Shown here: in pieces, positions 31,307 to 42,490 of the stretch | Numbering within the stretch: position 1 is the stretch's first letter | How the letters are laid out: each line of letters starts with the position of its first letter | Assembly: GCA_027575765.1 (NCBI GenBank) | Contig: JANBPT010000292.1 | Coordinates: 1 to 47,300 of the forward strand | Origin: Tieghemiomyces parasiticus | Lineage: Eukaryota; Kickxellomycota; Dimargaritomycetes; Dimargaritales; Dimargaritaceae | Direction of reading: 5' to 3' | Length of the DNA: 47,300 nucleotides | Program-made: the position numbers and the translations under genes | The notes under the pieces: generated by a model | Database searches by the model: none | Seen by the model: only the letters and a program-made list of their open reading frames with translations | Told to the model about the DNA's origin: nothing

Positions 31307-32840
31307 AGTGGGCGAGGGTGAGATTTGCCGTCTATTGACGAGGATATTAAGCGGAGGTTCAAACTCCGCCGTTAGATAATGGGCAACAGAGGGCTTAGTT
31401 GTGGTCTGTCTGAGTTAACCTCTTTGCGCATGGAGCCTGACGATGCCGATGGCCGGTGCTCTGGTGGGATGTGGGCGGAGCCCAATGGCCTACTACCCTG
31501 GCAGCGTGCTTCAGTCTCCGACCGACTGCGGCTGGACCCGTGAAAATTGAGCCGCTTGGGGGCTCCTTGTGGGGGTGGGAGCCCCACGAGAATGATACCA
31601 GTGGGAAATAGAGCTGCCGCGGGTGTAGTGGGGAGGAAGTGTGCACTATTTTACCCCGCACAGTGGCTGAGTCGCCGGTCCCTAGCCAGGCCAAAGAAAG
31701 CCTCAATCGGGATAAACTATTTACCGATACCCCTTCGGCTCTTCCTAGTATTCAGCCAATGATACATCTACAATGTGTTTCGCCTTGATTTAGATTTCGG
31801 CGTTGCCAGGGGTCTATATTCCGCCACCCTTACCACCATCACCATGTCTCGGTGTAACGATTTGAGCTGTACCTCCGAGACTTCCTTAATGCTCTAAGTT
31901 AGGCGTTTGCCGCAGTTGGCCCCAGATGTTCCTTCCGGATTGAGTTATGGGGTAGTGGTGTGGACGCGTGTACCCTAAACCAGCTTGCCAGGTCGTCTGG
32001 GCCGGTGTCAAAGGCTAAGGTGAAAGGGAAGATGCCCCCTCCGGTAAATAGTGCCCCCGGTCGTGCACCGATGATGGCCCAGGGGTCAAGATGGCTTTGG
32101 ATGTCATACAGCGTGCTGACTTTGTCCATGTAGCAAAGGATAAGGATAGGTTGCTGACGTGACGCTTGACAAACATCAATTTTTTTGAACAAGTCTGGAA
32201 CCTCCGGCATATCCCTAACTATTCCATCCAATTGCTACCTATGAAACCATCAGTTAATCTGGCTGCCGCAGCCACTCTGTCTGAGCGTGTGAATCCAATT
32301 TGAAGAAAAAAAAAAAGAAATTGCAACCGTTGTGTCCATCTCTCCCAGCGCACCAGAGCACCTTCGAGTGTCTAACTACTGGTGACAGGGGCCAAAGGTG
32401 AAGGCAGATGGTGGGATGGCGTTAGTGGTGTAAAAAATTCCACCAATACAAGGCGGGCCACCCACGGCCCAGCGGTTCCGTTTCAGCCATTCGCCCTATT
32501 GAATCCGGAACTGCTGATTGGTGGTTAATACCACCCACTTAGCTTCCAGTGCATGTGCACACTACGGAGTTGGTTGATCCCCAGACTGACGGGTAAAGTA
32601 TTTCCGTCAACACGCGCACTAGGTGAGGCGGAGAGTGAGGGTGCTGGGTAATCCGACATGTTCAGATCTTCGTTGATCCAGTATAGCACGGAGGAGCGTC
32701 AAGGGAGCGCAGCACCTGGCGGACAAAGGCGGGTGTCCCTTGGGTGCAGCCCACGAACACCAAGCCTTTAACTGCGATTAGTTCCGCCATCGTATTTAAG
32801 TTGGTGCCCCGAAGGCAGTCAGATTCTCCTCAGGTCCAAT
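31307..32840 (-). other. Coding-looking islands upstream of the OB-fold gene, gene structure unresolved
   Basis: On the minus strand the frame of the OB-fold gene stays open from 31306 to about 31414 (e.g. AEFEPPLNILVNRRQISPSP). A 110-codon frame at 32231-31899 reads like a real protein (VPDLFKKIDVCQASRQQPIL, then DPWAIIGARPGALFTGGGIF). Further up, 32829-32662 holds MAELIAVKGLVFVGCTQGTP from an ATG at 32790. From 32689 down to 32525 a different frame reads VLYWINEDLNMSDYPAP, then SLGINQLRSVHMHWKL. These may be 5' exons of the OB-fold gene or a separate small gene. The switch between the two most upstream frames has no good splice pair, so a frameshift is possible. I do not recognise a family. 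The 31430-31890 stretch between islands shows no clear coding frame. Confidence 0.4.
32303..32320. repeat. Poly(A)-rich run
   Basis: GA followed by a 12-base A run and further A-rich bases, in a likely intron or spacer upstream of the minus-strand coding islands. Confidence 0.6.
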
Positions 32841-33129
32841 GTCTTCTATATATTAGGTTTCACGCCTACCCTGACTCATCTAACCCATTATCCCTTAGAC
32901 CTTTAACTCGCATCGGGCACCCACTCCAGGTAACATAATTATCATCCACCCCGCCACTGACATCCAGACGCGCCATCTCACATCCTGCACTCACCACGCA
33001 CTCCTGCACCGCCAGTTTCCATCTATTTGTTCAGCCTACTACTGAGTTCTTCTCCTCTAACACCGTTTGTTTGCGGACTGACACTTGGAGATACTTTCCT
33101 TTGGCTAAGCGTGTTTGTCATCCTTTACA

Positions 33130-33135
33130 TATAAA
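33130..33135 (+). promoter_or_regulatory. TATA-box candidate of the ABC transporter gene
   Basis: TATAAA in ACATATAAACTTTG, 180 bp upstream of the ATG at 33315. The flanking leader is C/T-rich, like other promoters in this window. Motif and position only. Confidence 0.35.
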
Positions 33136-33314
33136 CTTTGAGAAAATCAGGATCACCTCGCCAGCCTTAACAAAAGAACCGCTCTCTCCGCTGGCCTTTA
33201 TATTTGTCCTCGTTCCCCCCATCCTCCTCCACTTGCGAACATCAGTTTACTGTAACAGGTGTACTTTTTGTCTGCGCGGCACGTCAGCTCCACTTCCTCC
33301 CCTTCTTTTGCATA

Positions 33315-35543
33315 ATGTCCACCACTGCCCACTCTCTCCGTCACACGGAGACGATAGATCACAGCGAAGTGTCCGTTCCTATGGATAACTTTCTCAACGC
33401 CTCTGAGGGACAGGTCGACCCTGTTCAGATCGTGTTCAAGGACCTCCGGTACTCGGTCACCGTCAAGAGCACCCCGGCCAACGCCTCCGAGGCCCAGGCC
33501 ATGGCTGATGAAAAACTGAACTCCGCCGATAGTGACGCCCCCACCCCAGTACGTCGGGGCCTGTTTGGCCGGAAAACTGGCGGGACCAACGCCAACTCCC
33601 GCACCCAGGAAAAGGTTATCCTAAGCAGCCTGACTGGCGCATTTCAACCCGGGCGTGTCACCGCCATAATGGGCCCCAGCGGGTCCGGCAAGACCTCTCT
33701 GCTCAACATCATGGCCGGGTCGGTCAAGGCCGGCCGCATCACAGGCGATATTCTGGTCAATGGCCGTCAGGTGACCGGTCAGGCCATCCGTCTGGTCTCT
33801 GGGTACGTGTTCCAGGACGATGTGATCCTGCCTACCGCCACGGTCGAAGAGGTCATCAACCTGGCCGCCTCGTTCCGCTGCCCCGAGCTCACCCCGGAGC
33901 AGCGCCAGCAGCGCGTGGATGAAGTCATTGCACTCCTGGAGCTCGACAAGGCCCGCCACACCATCATCGGATCCCCTGACAAGAAGGGCGTGTCGGGTGG
34001 TGAGCGCAAGCGCTGTGCCATCGCCATGGAACTGATCGCCAACCCATCGGTCCTGTTCTTGGATGAGCCCACCTCCGGTCTGGACGCCTACACCGCCGCC
34101 ACCGTGACCTACATTCTGCAGCAGCTGGCGCGGTCGGGGCGTACTGTGGTTACCGTCATGCACCAGCCCTCGTCCGAGATTTACCATACCTTTGACGACG
34201 TGATGATCTTACATAACGGGCGCACCGTGTACTTGGGCCCCGCGGAAGCTGCCGTATCTTACTTCTCCCGGATCGGCTATTCCTGCCCGACCTACACCAA
34301 TCCGGCCGACTACTTCTTCATGAGTATCCTGTACCAGTTTGATCCCACCAACCTCCAACTCGGTGACAAAAGCGACCAGCGCGCCGTAGAGGCCGAGCGG
34401 ATGGCCGCCATTTACCAATCCTGGGAGGACTCTCGCGAGTCCGCTTATTATCGCCACCTCGCCGACAACCCCCTGACCAGGCGCATCTCTCCCGGGATGT
34501 TTACCACTCGGGCCCCCATGGCCATCCAGTATCGCCTACTCCTTCGCCGGGCCGCGCGCAATGCCTGGCGCAACAAACTGGTTATCCGCGCCAAGATCGG
34601 CCAGGCCATCTTCTTTGGTGTATTTGTCGGCCTCATCTTCCTGCGGATCCCCCACAAGGACAGCCTAGCCGCCCAGATCCAAGATTTCAACGGGGCCCTC
34701 TTCTTTGTGTGCGTCAACCAGTTCTTCACCAGCGCCATGCCGGTCGTGACCACTTTCGCTGCCGAGCGCGAAGTGTTTACCCGTGAGCATAGCAACGGCC
34801 TGTACACCCTCCCGGCCTATTTCCTGGCCAAAAACTCCATCGAGCTTCCCTTCCTGATCTTCACCCCCCTCCTCTTCTCGTGTATCACCTACTGGATGTT
34901 CGGCCTGCAGGCTGAGGTGGGCAAGTTCTTTATCTACGTGGTGGTAGCCGTTACCGTGGCTCTCTGCGGTAACGCCTTTGGTACCTTCATGGCCTGCTCC
35001 ATCAAGGACCTCGCCATTACCATGGCTATCATGCCCGTCCTCCTCCTTCCCCTCATGATTTTCGGTGGTCTATTCGTCAACACCGGCAGCGCCCCGCCGT
35101 ACCTATCCTGGATCCAGTGGATCAGCCCCATTAAGTACGGCTTCTCAGCCCTGGCCATCAACCAGCTCAAAGGCTACACCTCCCAGGGCCAGAATATTGG
35201 TGACACCGCCCTCGAGAATCTCGATCTGGGCAGCTTCAGCATCCTCGTCAACATCATGTTTTTGCTCGGCCTCTTCGTCGTCCTGTTCGTCCTGGCTTAC
35301 GTGGGCCTGTGGCGTCTGGTCACTTCCAACGCCGGCGGCAAGGTGCAGCAAAGCAAACTCAGCCCTAAGAAGCAGCTGCTGGCCGAACCCCTGTCCCGAT
35401 TCCCCATCAACGAGACTTTCTGTGTCCGTAACTCTGCTGAATCTGTTTCACCACCGGCCCCAATGTCCGATAGCTCCGAAAAACACGGCTCCGTGGGTAC
35501 CATCGTAGGCCATTCGGGCGAGTCCAAGCCCGATGTGTACTAA
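33315..35543 (+). CDS. ABC transporter, ABCG (White) half-size type
   Basis: Single exon, 742 aa. I choose the ATG at 33315 (MSTTAHSLRHTETIDHSEV); the open frame begins at 33204 but the extra 37 codons include UTR-like sequence. The nucleotide-binding domain is N-terminal, as in ABCG: Walker A GPSGSGKT at 120-127, signature VSGGE at 226-230, Walker B LFLDEPTSGLD with D250 and catalytic E251, and an H-loop MHQPSSEIYHTFDD. The ABC2-type membrane domain follows from about 400 with six predicted helices, starting with RNAWRNKLVIRAKIGQAIFF and ending with a large extracellular loop before the last helix (VLFVLAYVGLWRLVTSN). The C-terminal 60 residues are a Ser-rich cytosolic tail. ABCG half-transporters dimerise to export sterols, lipids or xenobiotics at the plasma membrane; the substrate cannot be told from sequence. 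All catalytic motifs are intact. Confidence 0.95.
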   Translation: MSTTAHSLRHTETIDHSEVSVPMDNFLNASEGQVDPVQIVFKDLRYSVTVKSTPANASEAQAMADEKLNSADSDAPTPVRRGLFGRKTGGTNANSRTQEKVILSSLTGAFQPGRVTAIMGPSGSGKTSLLNIMAGSVKAGRITGDILVNGRQVTGQAIRLVSGYVFQDDVILPTATVEEVINLAASFRCPELTPEQRQQRVDEVIALLELDKARHTIIGSPDKKGVSGGERKRCAIAMELIANPSVLFLDEPTSGLDAYTAATVTYILQQLARSGRTVVTVMHQPSSEIYHTFDDVMILHNGRTVYLGPAEAAVSYFSRIGYSCPTYTNPADYFFMSILYQFDPTNLQLGDKSDQRAVEAERMAAIYQSWEDSRESAYYRHLADNPLTRRISPGMFTTRAPMAIQYRLLLRRAARNAWRNKLVIRAKIGQAIFFGVFVGLIFLRIPHKDSLAAQIQDFNGALFFVCVNQFFTSAMPVVTTFAAEREVFTREHSNGLYTLPAYFLAKNSIELPFLIFTPLLFSCITYWMFGLQAEVGKFFIYVVVAVTVALCGNAFGTFMACSIKDLAITMAIMPVLLLPLMIFGGLFVNTGSAPPYLSWIQWISPIKYGFSALAINQLKGYTSQGQNIGDTALENLDLGSFSILVNIMFLLGLFVVLFVLAYVGLWRLVTSNAGGKVQQSKLSPKKQLLAEPLSRFPINETFCVRNSAESVSPPAPMSDSSEKHGSVGTIVGHSGESKPDVY

Positions 35544-36124
35544 AATCTTGTAGTCGGGAATCCTTTAGATATTGGGCTTTCCTCGATTTAACCGGCACTT
35601 TATATTTTCTATTACTTTGCGCCCTTAATTATCGCCATCAGTGATTGTATCTGCACTATACCTAATCTCGTATGTTATCGCTAGCATCTCCCCCCCAAAA
35701 AATACACAATATCCACCAGAAACCATATAGAATGACCGAGTAAATGCCGGATAGCCAGGGAGGTTTACATGCCCAAGGACTCACTGTCCTTATGGTCACA
35801 CCTAAGGTCCGGGGAGGGAGTGCTAAGCCGGCACTAAATTAGGAATGACCAGGAGGCTAACCCCCATTCTCACCAGCATTGGTTCAACGGCCCACCCTGG
35901 CTCTCCATGCCTGACTATCATATTAGTTCACCCCCCAATCCCTTCACTCGGCCGGCGCTGACGAGCCACATCTTAACTTTTCACCTCTCACTCCGACCTT
36001 CATTTCTCTTCCCAGCTCATCCTACTACGCTTCCTGCAGGCGCGGGAATCTAAACCCAGCCAAGTGCTATCCAGTACTAACACCACCCTTACCTCCGCCC
36101 GTCTGTCGTGTCGATTCATAGGCT
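35544..36124. promoter_or_regulatory. Spacer between the ABCG gene and the ITFG2 gene
   Basis: Holds the ABCG 3' UTR, including an AT-rich stretch and a CCCCCCAAAAAATAC run near 35690, then the promoter and 5' UTR of the downstream gene. The last 150 bases are C/T-rich. No TATA box is clear and no extra ORF is supported. Confidence 0.45.
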
Positions 36125-39100
36125 ATGCGGACCATTTCACTGGTCAACCGCATCAAATGGGAGGTGGGCGAGACGGTCAACCCGCGGGCCATTGTAGTGG
36201 GCGATTTAACCAATGACCAGGTAAGCGCACACGCTCCACGGCCGTATCTAGCAGCGCCAGCCATGACGCTTAGGGCGCCGCAAGCCGACCATTCACCATT
36301 TTGAGGGGAACTAACCAACCCACCAGTCGTCCCGTTCGCCCTATTTCGCAACCAGAATAACGAACTGATAGTGGGTACCACTCAGGGTCGCCTACTTATC
36401 TATCGCGGTCAAGGCAGCAGCTATGCAGTCCCGGGGGCAGCCCGCCACCCGGAGTTCCTCCAACCTAGTCCGCGGCCCTGGGCGGTGTACCCCATGCTGG
36501 GCATCGTGACGGTAGTGACCGTAGGAGATATCCGTGCCCGTGGCCACAATTCTTTGGTGGTTCTGTGTTCCAGCGGAGAGCTCTACATCTTTGACCACCC
36601 GTGGGGGGCAGGTGAGGTAGTGAAGTCGCACGGCGCCCTGAGCGATCGTCCCAGTACGCTGCCCACTGGCGAGGCCGGCTCAACCGACCCCGTCATAGTC
36701 AAGCCTCCTGGCTGGCGGACCACGCTGCCTCAGCTGGCCACAGCGAATTCACCGGAGCGGCACCTACCGACCATATTGCCAGCCGACCGTCTGCATGGCC
36801 CTTTGACAACGGACGAGGCGGTTCCGCGCAGTCGACCCCCGACGCGCGACAGTGACACTCAACCGCCCGGTCACCAAACCGGACCTGGATCTTGGACTCC
36901 CAGCGTCGCCGGTGGGAGCAGCGCCGGCTACAGCCTACAGGACCGCCGCGGCTCGGTGGCGGCCCGGTCTACCTCTGCTATCAGCACCACCAGCCGGCAC
37001 GCCTCGCCCACCGACCCGGAGCCCCCACCACCGTTGGCCACGGCCCCCGCTGGAGAATCGGGCAGTTTGCGACCCGATGAAGGGGTGCGAAGCTGGTTCC
37101 AGAAGAATAAAGGCAGCGGCCGACTCCACTTCCCGCCCTCCCGCTCGCCCAAGGCCCCGCTGTCGCCCATTTCGGAGGCACCCGCCCCCCTCTCTTCCTT
37201 TACCGCTGACCATCAACACCACCACCCGCCACCTCCAGCCACCGACGTCTGGGGGCCTCCGGACACCCCACACCAGATTCAACACTACAGTTCAAAGTTC
37301 TCGGTGGCCTATAACATTGACCAAATCCTCATCGCCGACTACGACCAGGATGGCGGAAATGAGATCATCATGGCCGGCACGGATGGGTTTCTGTACGCTT
37401 ACGCGCTCTTCACTGAGACTGAGGAGTCCCTCGTCACGACCCCGCATATTGGATCGGTTGGCGCCACGAGTGGGGGACCCCTGGCACCTACCACCGCCGC
37501 TACATCGACGGCCTCGGCTCGCCGGTCCACCCGGTCCTCGATTCGCCCGGGTTCGCAGCCCGCACCGGGGAGCGCCGGAGCGCCCCTCGCTCGACATACG
37601 CCGCCTTCCAAGGGCCCACTCAATTCGCGAAACGGGACCCCGACTGCGGTCGCCACCTTATCGTCCGTGGCGGCGGCCGGGGTATCTCCGTACGGTCTGG
37701 GGAGTAGCAACGGCCAGGGGGCATCCCGGGGTTTACCAATGGCCCGGCAACGTCGACCCAGCCAGTCGAATCGCCCGGGAATCGCAGCGGTCACCCGTGA
37801 ACCCCCCGGCCCGCCGCCGCTTCAGCGCCGCCCCGCCACGGCCAGCGGCAGCCCTACTGTCAGTCTGGCTGAGCAGCTCGAGGAGGCGATCAATGACTCC
37901 CCGGCCGCCGGAGTATACCGTGGGTCCCGCTCGGGTTCGAACCGTTCGTCATACGCACCGATCGGTGCCCCCGACTTCTCCCCGTCCCACATTATGGACG
38001 ATGGGACGCCGACACCGGGGTCGACCACGCACCGAACCAGTGAAGGGGTAGAACTGGACCCCGGCCGTCCGGTATCCTACCGTGACGACCGCTACGCCGA
38101 CCTTCACCGTTTAGACGAGGTCCTGCGTAGCGGTGGTCTCCACGGTAGCCCGGCGGGGTCGAGCCACCGACGCGGCCCGACCTCTGTGCCTGGGCAGCTC
38201 CCGCTCACAGCTGCCAACCGCCGGCCGTCGGGCCACCCGACCCGGGTCATCCGGCAGACCCAACCGAACAATGGCCGGCAGACCAGCGATCGACTTTGCC
38301 TCAAGATGCGCTGGCGGTTCGAGCAGAGCATCACCTCGCTGTCCTTCCTGCCGTACCACCCGGTCCTGCGGGAGTCCTTCCTGATCGTCTGTCAACCTGG
38401 TGGGGTTTGCACCTTCATCAACAAGTTGGGAATCATGCTGTTCACCGTGGGGTTCCCCTCGTTACCGCCAGCGGTGTCACGGGTCCCTTCGTCCAACGCT
38501 TCCTATGGTGCCTCCCCGACGGAAGCCGGATCGCGGCCACCATTCAATGCCGCGGCTAAGGGCTCGTCGCGCTACCCAGGTATCATTTCAGCTGTGTCCT
38601 CACCCAGTCAGTCCCCGTTACGCTTCGCTCACTCGCCCTCTCAGTCGGTTCCAGAATTATCCCTTGATGGACACCTGGCCCCGCCGACCCGGCCGGACCC
38701 CAGCGACCCCACCCGGCCTCCGTTGAGTCGGCGCCCCTCCGGGGACGGGCGGCGAAACGAGTTCGCCACCGTCGTCGCCGCCGCCGCCGCTTCCAACACC
38801 ACCCGGCCAAGTCCCACCACAGGCAACCACCTGCGGCACAAGTCACATGATCGTGCGACTGGCGATCTGATTTTCCCCTCCACCACGGCAGCCAGTCTCC
38901 TCACACAGGGCCTCAGCGCGGTTGCTCCCGCCGAGGTGGTGGCCGGTGTCGCCTGTACCGCCGCCGATAACCAGGGCGTCGCGGTGGTGCGAATGGACGG
39001 GATGGTCTACTTACTTGACCCACGCCTGCTCGACCTAAGCGCCGTCCCAGGTTACCAGCCCCACCTGCGTAACTTCGGCTGGCCCCTCTTGGCCGAACAC

Positions 39101-41839
39101 TCGGGCCCTCCCTCTCGTTTATCCGGCAGCGGTCACCCCACTCTCGGCAGCACGACCGGCCCTCGGGCCGTGCATGGTCCCATCGGTACCGCCACTTCCC
39201 CTTTAGCTCGCCTGAATAGCGACCCCGATGAGTCGGGGCTACCCGCCCATTCGCGCATTTCATCAATGGAATATACTGTTGGGACCCCCTGGTCTGATGG
39301 AGGCCTCAACACGCCGTTGGAGACTGGACTGCCCAGTTTGCCAGCCCCGGAACCTTCAGCGCCAGCGACGGCCGCCAACAGCAGTACCCGGCACGTTTCT
39401 GAGCCGATTTTACCCTCGCATCCTTCCCCGCTCCTCGCCGCCTCTCAGCCCTGTCGCGTCGAGCACTACTCGCCGCGTGCCCGTAGTGGCCAGCTTCTCA
39501 GCCTACCTCTCACCGCCGATCCGCTCGACGGGCCCCTCCGCTCCGGGGACCAGATCTTTGCACTCCAGCTTCTGCCTATTCCAGTGGATAACGTGGCTGC
39601 CGCCCTACACTACCTGACCCACCGTCGAGTACGGTTCTCACCGGGTCACGCCGCTGTGGCCGCCTCCGCCACGTTCCGGATGGCCAAAGGTGGTTACTAT
39701 CCTGCTTCCCCCGTCTTAACCTCTATGACCTACCCGCATGACGACGCTGGTTGTAACAGCGACGGCCAGGCCTACCTCTACCCGATTCCGCGTAACTTTG
39801 TGTTCCGTCAGCCCCGGCCCACCTTGAATCCGCGGGCCGCGGCTGCCATTACCGCCGCCACAGCCGCCCGGTCGCTGAGCCGGAAGTCTTCCTTCGCGAG
39901 CCAAACCGGTCGCCGCTTCGAAAGTGCCCACCAGCAGCTGGAAATGATCCGCGCAGGTACCACCGCCCCGACCACGACCATTGCGACCCACGTCACCCTA
40001 CCAATATCGTCTCGATCGCCCTTACCGTCTGGCCCACCTTCCTCTGAACTGGTCGGGACCATGCCTTATATGGGCTTAGGCGATTACGAAACTGCTAGTA
40101 CAAGGGGGGCTGCCTCCGCGACCGGCGCTTCGGTGCCCCCAAAGCGGTCCCGTACGTACTCCAGCCTTAATACCTTCCGCCACAGTACCGCTAATCTGGC
40201 CGGCCTCGGTAGCACCAGCCGGCGACCGGCTTCTCCGGCCCCATCAGCGACCTTTGGCGACCTGCCAGGGTTGCATGTGGGATCCCGAGCCTCTATTGCG
40301 GGTCCCGTCGCCACCACAGTGGTGGCCGCCGGCAGCACGAGCCGGAGCAGTTCGGGCAACTACGCCTCACTTAACACCTCCCTTCATGATCTACATAACC
40401 CGCCGGTGCACTCGACCACGGTCGATTTGTCCGAGATGGACGTGTTTGCACCACCAGCCTCTCTGCCGATGGGCCCCAGTGTCACCTGCCCACCCCTCCC
40501 TCTGGCCCTCCCTACCACAACCACGGGCAGCGCCAACCGTCCCGTGAAGGCCACCCCCACCCCTACCGCCAGCCCGTTCCCGCGCCGGAAGGGTCGCGCC
40601 CTCACCTATTCCGCCGAGCCACTGACCGAATCAGTCCGTCCCGCCTTGCCAACCATGGGTCTGGCCCCGGCCCTGCGCCGTAATCACACCACGGCCGGGG
40701 ATACCTACCACGATCCTCCCTCCCTAGCCCGTTCAATCGGGTTCAGCGGACCCAACTCTCCTGCCACCGAACCCACCCCACCCCTCTTCCAGCCCGTCGG
40801 AACCGGAACCCGCCCGGCCCGGCCCTTTCGAGTGGCATCCATGGCGCCCGAGACCCCTTTGGGCATGCACACCGTCCACGTCACGTCGCACAGTGTTGGC
40901 GGCTACCAGCGCGGGGCCAGTTCCTATGTCCCGCCGGCGTCCTTCTTGCGGCCCCATACGGCGGCCCACTATGGCCCGGTGGGCCACGGTGACCATAGCG
41001 GCGGCGGCAGTGGCGGGGACTCGTACCACTCGTCGTTTAATTCTACCCCCATGCTGCTGTCGCCGATGCTGCACGCCGCGGGACCTGGGGCGGTTGATTC
41101 GCCCGGGCTGGCAGCCGCCCTTGCCGAAGCCCACGCAGGTGGCACCCTGTACCGGTCCAGCACGCAGGATCGCGGTACTGGGTCCCCGTACGCCGGCAGC
41201 ACCACTACGGCCGGGAATGGTACAGGGTCCGCCTCCCCGCGGGCCCTGTTGGTGGCCACCACGGGTAACGGAGTAACGTCCATCGTCAACCCGGTAACCA
41301 AGGAAACCGTCCAGTTTCAGTTCCCACGGCGCACCGTGGCCTTTACGGCCGGATGCTACGCGCTAGAACGGGACCGCAACGTGCCCTGCCTCTTTTACGT
41401 GGACGACAACGAGAGTATCTATATGTACTATGACGTCCACATCGGTCGCGCCCCCGTGCCTAATCTCGCCGAAACCCTGCAGCCCGAGCTCAGCGCCCAC
41501 CCGGATGCGCTGGCCTACGCGATCCAAACCCAGAATTCACCCCTTCTGTACAGTCCAGCCCTGCTACCCAGCACGGTACCAGGTACCCCGAAATTAGCAG
41601 CGCAGGTCACCACCACAACCCAGGCATCAGCGGATCAGTCGCCTAAGTCCACCCGGTCGTCCAGATACCCGCCCCTACCGCCTATCGATACCTCCGTGTC
41701 CCGCCAGTCGTCTGTTGGCCATCTCCCAACCGTTAACGAGGCCACCACGGGGCCCCAGGACACCCACAAAGCCGGCCGGAGCCTGCTGAATTTTAGCCAG
41801 ATGGCCAAACTGATCCACGACTGTCTTCATGTGAGCTAG
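36125..41839 (+). CDS. ITFG2: ITFG2 homologue (KICSTOR complex beta-propeller), expanded to 1859 aa
   Basis: Exon 1 is 36125-36220 and exon 2 is 36356-41839. The 135-bp intron has a GTAAGC donor, a CTAAC branch-type site at 36311 and an acceptor CGCAACCAG, phase 0. The spliced start reads MRTISLVNRIKWEVGETVNP, then VVGDLTNDQ joined to NNELIVGTTQGRLLIY. This matches the first FG-GAP-like blade of animal ITFG2, including its conserved N-terminus. More blades follow: VTVGDIRARGHNSLVVLCSS (about 80), ILIADYDQDGGNEIIMAGTD (about 355), SLSFLPYHPVLRESFLIVCQ (about 675), GVACTAADNQGVAVVRMDGM (about 895), and a C-terminal FTAGCYALERD...PCLFYVDDNESIYMYYDVHI (about 1700), which corresponds to the end of the animal protein. 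The inserts between blades are hundreds of residues of Ser/Pro/Thr/Gly-rich disorder. In animals ITFG2 sits in KICSTOR with KPTN, SZT2 and KICS2, and tethers GATOR1 to lysosomes for amino-acid control of mTORC1. Human ITFG2 is about 447 aa. Confidence 0.85.
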
Positions 41840-42490
41840 GCTGCTGATTTCAATCGCGGTTTCTACCATTGCGCTAATTCCCTGTATTTTTTTTATAAAA
41901 AGTAATGTACGTTATTATAAGACAATCGGATTATATTTCGACAGACAGGCGGTGGATGCGTATTAAGTTTCTCTGGTAAATTGTCTGGGTTCTGACTGTG
42001 AGGCAAGGGTAAGTCAATCATCACAGACTTAATTTCACCCCAACCCCACCTTTGTAGAAAAAAAAGGACAATGAATTTGACATTTGCAAAGCGGGCGTGC
42101 GAAAAGCCCTACTCTCGAACATATGTCCAGCCTGAAATAGGCTATGCTCCTGCTCGTCAAGAATCACAGTGGTACAGCCAAAAGTACTTTTGGCCCCACT
42201 ACCCTGCCTCGCCGTGATATCCAATTGACGGTACACTTGGGCTCGATATTTTTTCCAATCCTTTGGGACACCGCATGCAGTCTTTGGAATCGTTGTCTTG
42301 TGGCCAACCATTGGCTCGTTTTGATCGCCTAACCTCCACGTCCTAGCCTCATTCTCTGCTTTCTAACTCCTCCGACCCCACTAATCCACGTTGTTCGTCT
42401 TGCCCATTCTTCCTGTCTCCTTGGTCTAGCCCCCGTTTCCCGTCGCATCGCAACTCATAATTCCCGTAGCATTGTGCCCATTAGCCGGCC
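41840..42490. promoter_or_regulatory. Spacer between the ITFG2 gene and the RPC2 gene
   Basis: Starts with an AT-rich 3' region (T run and TATAAAAAG near 41887-41902) suited to 3' processing of the ITFG2 transcript. It ends with a C/T-rich promoter and 5' UTR before the ATG at 42491. Short frames on both strands are not supported. Confidence 0.45.

Noticed and set aside
31351..31370. Hairpin with a TTCAAA loop resembling a tRNA T-arm
   Set aside because: Stem and loop registers do not match a canonical T-arm, and no matching D-arm, anticodon arm or acceptor stem was found at the right spacing; it lies in an open coding frame on the minus strand.
33621..34187. 188-codon minus-strand frame inside the ABC transporter
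   Set aside because: Antisense shadow of the conserved nucleotide-binding domain.
36327..36355. Alternative acceptor for ITFG2 exon 2 at CACCAG (ending 36326)
   Set aside because: It would join out of phase with exon 1, and in its resulting frame meets a stop; the acceptor ending at 36355 keeps phase 0 and restores the GDLTND-NNELIVG blade.
36852..38051. 399-codon plus-strand frame inside the ITFG2 gene
   Set aside because: Pro/Arg-rich alternative frame of the low-complexity coding region; the ITFG2 frame is supported by blade motifs on both sides.
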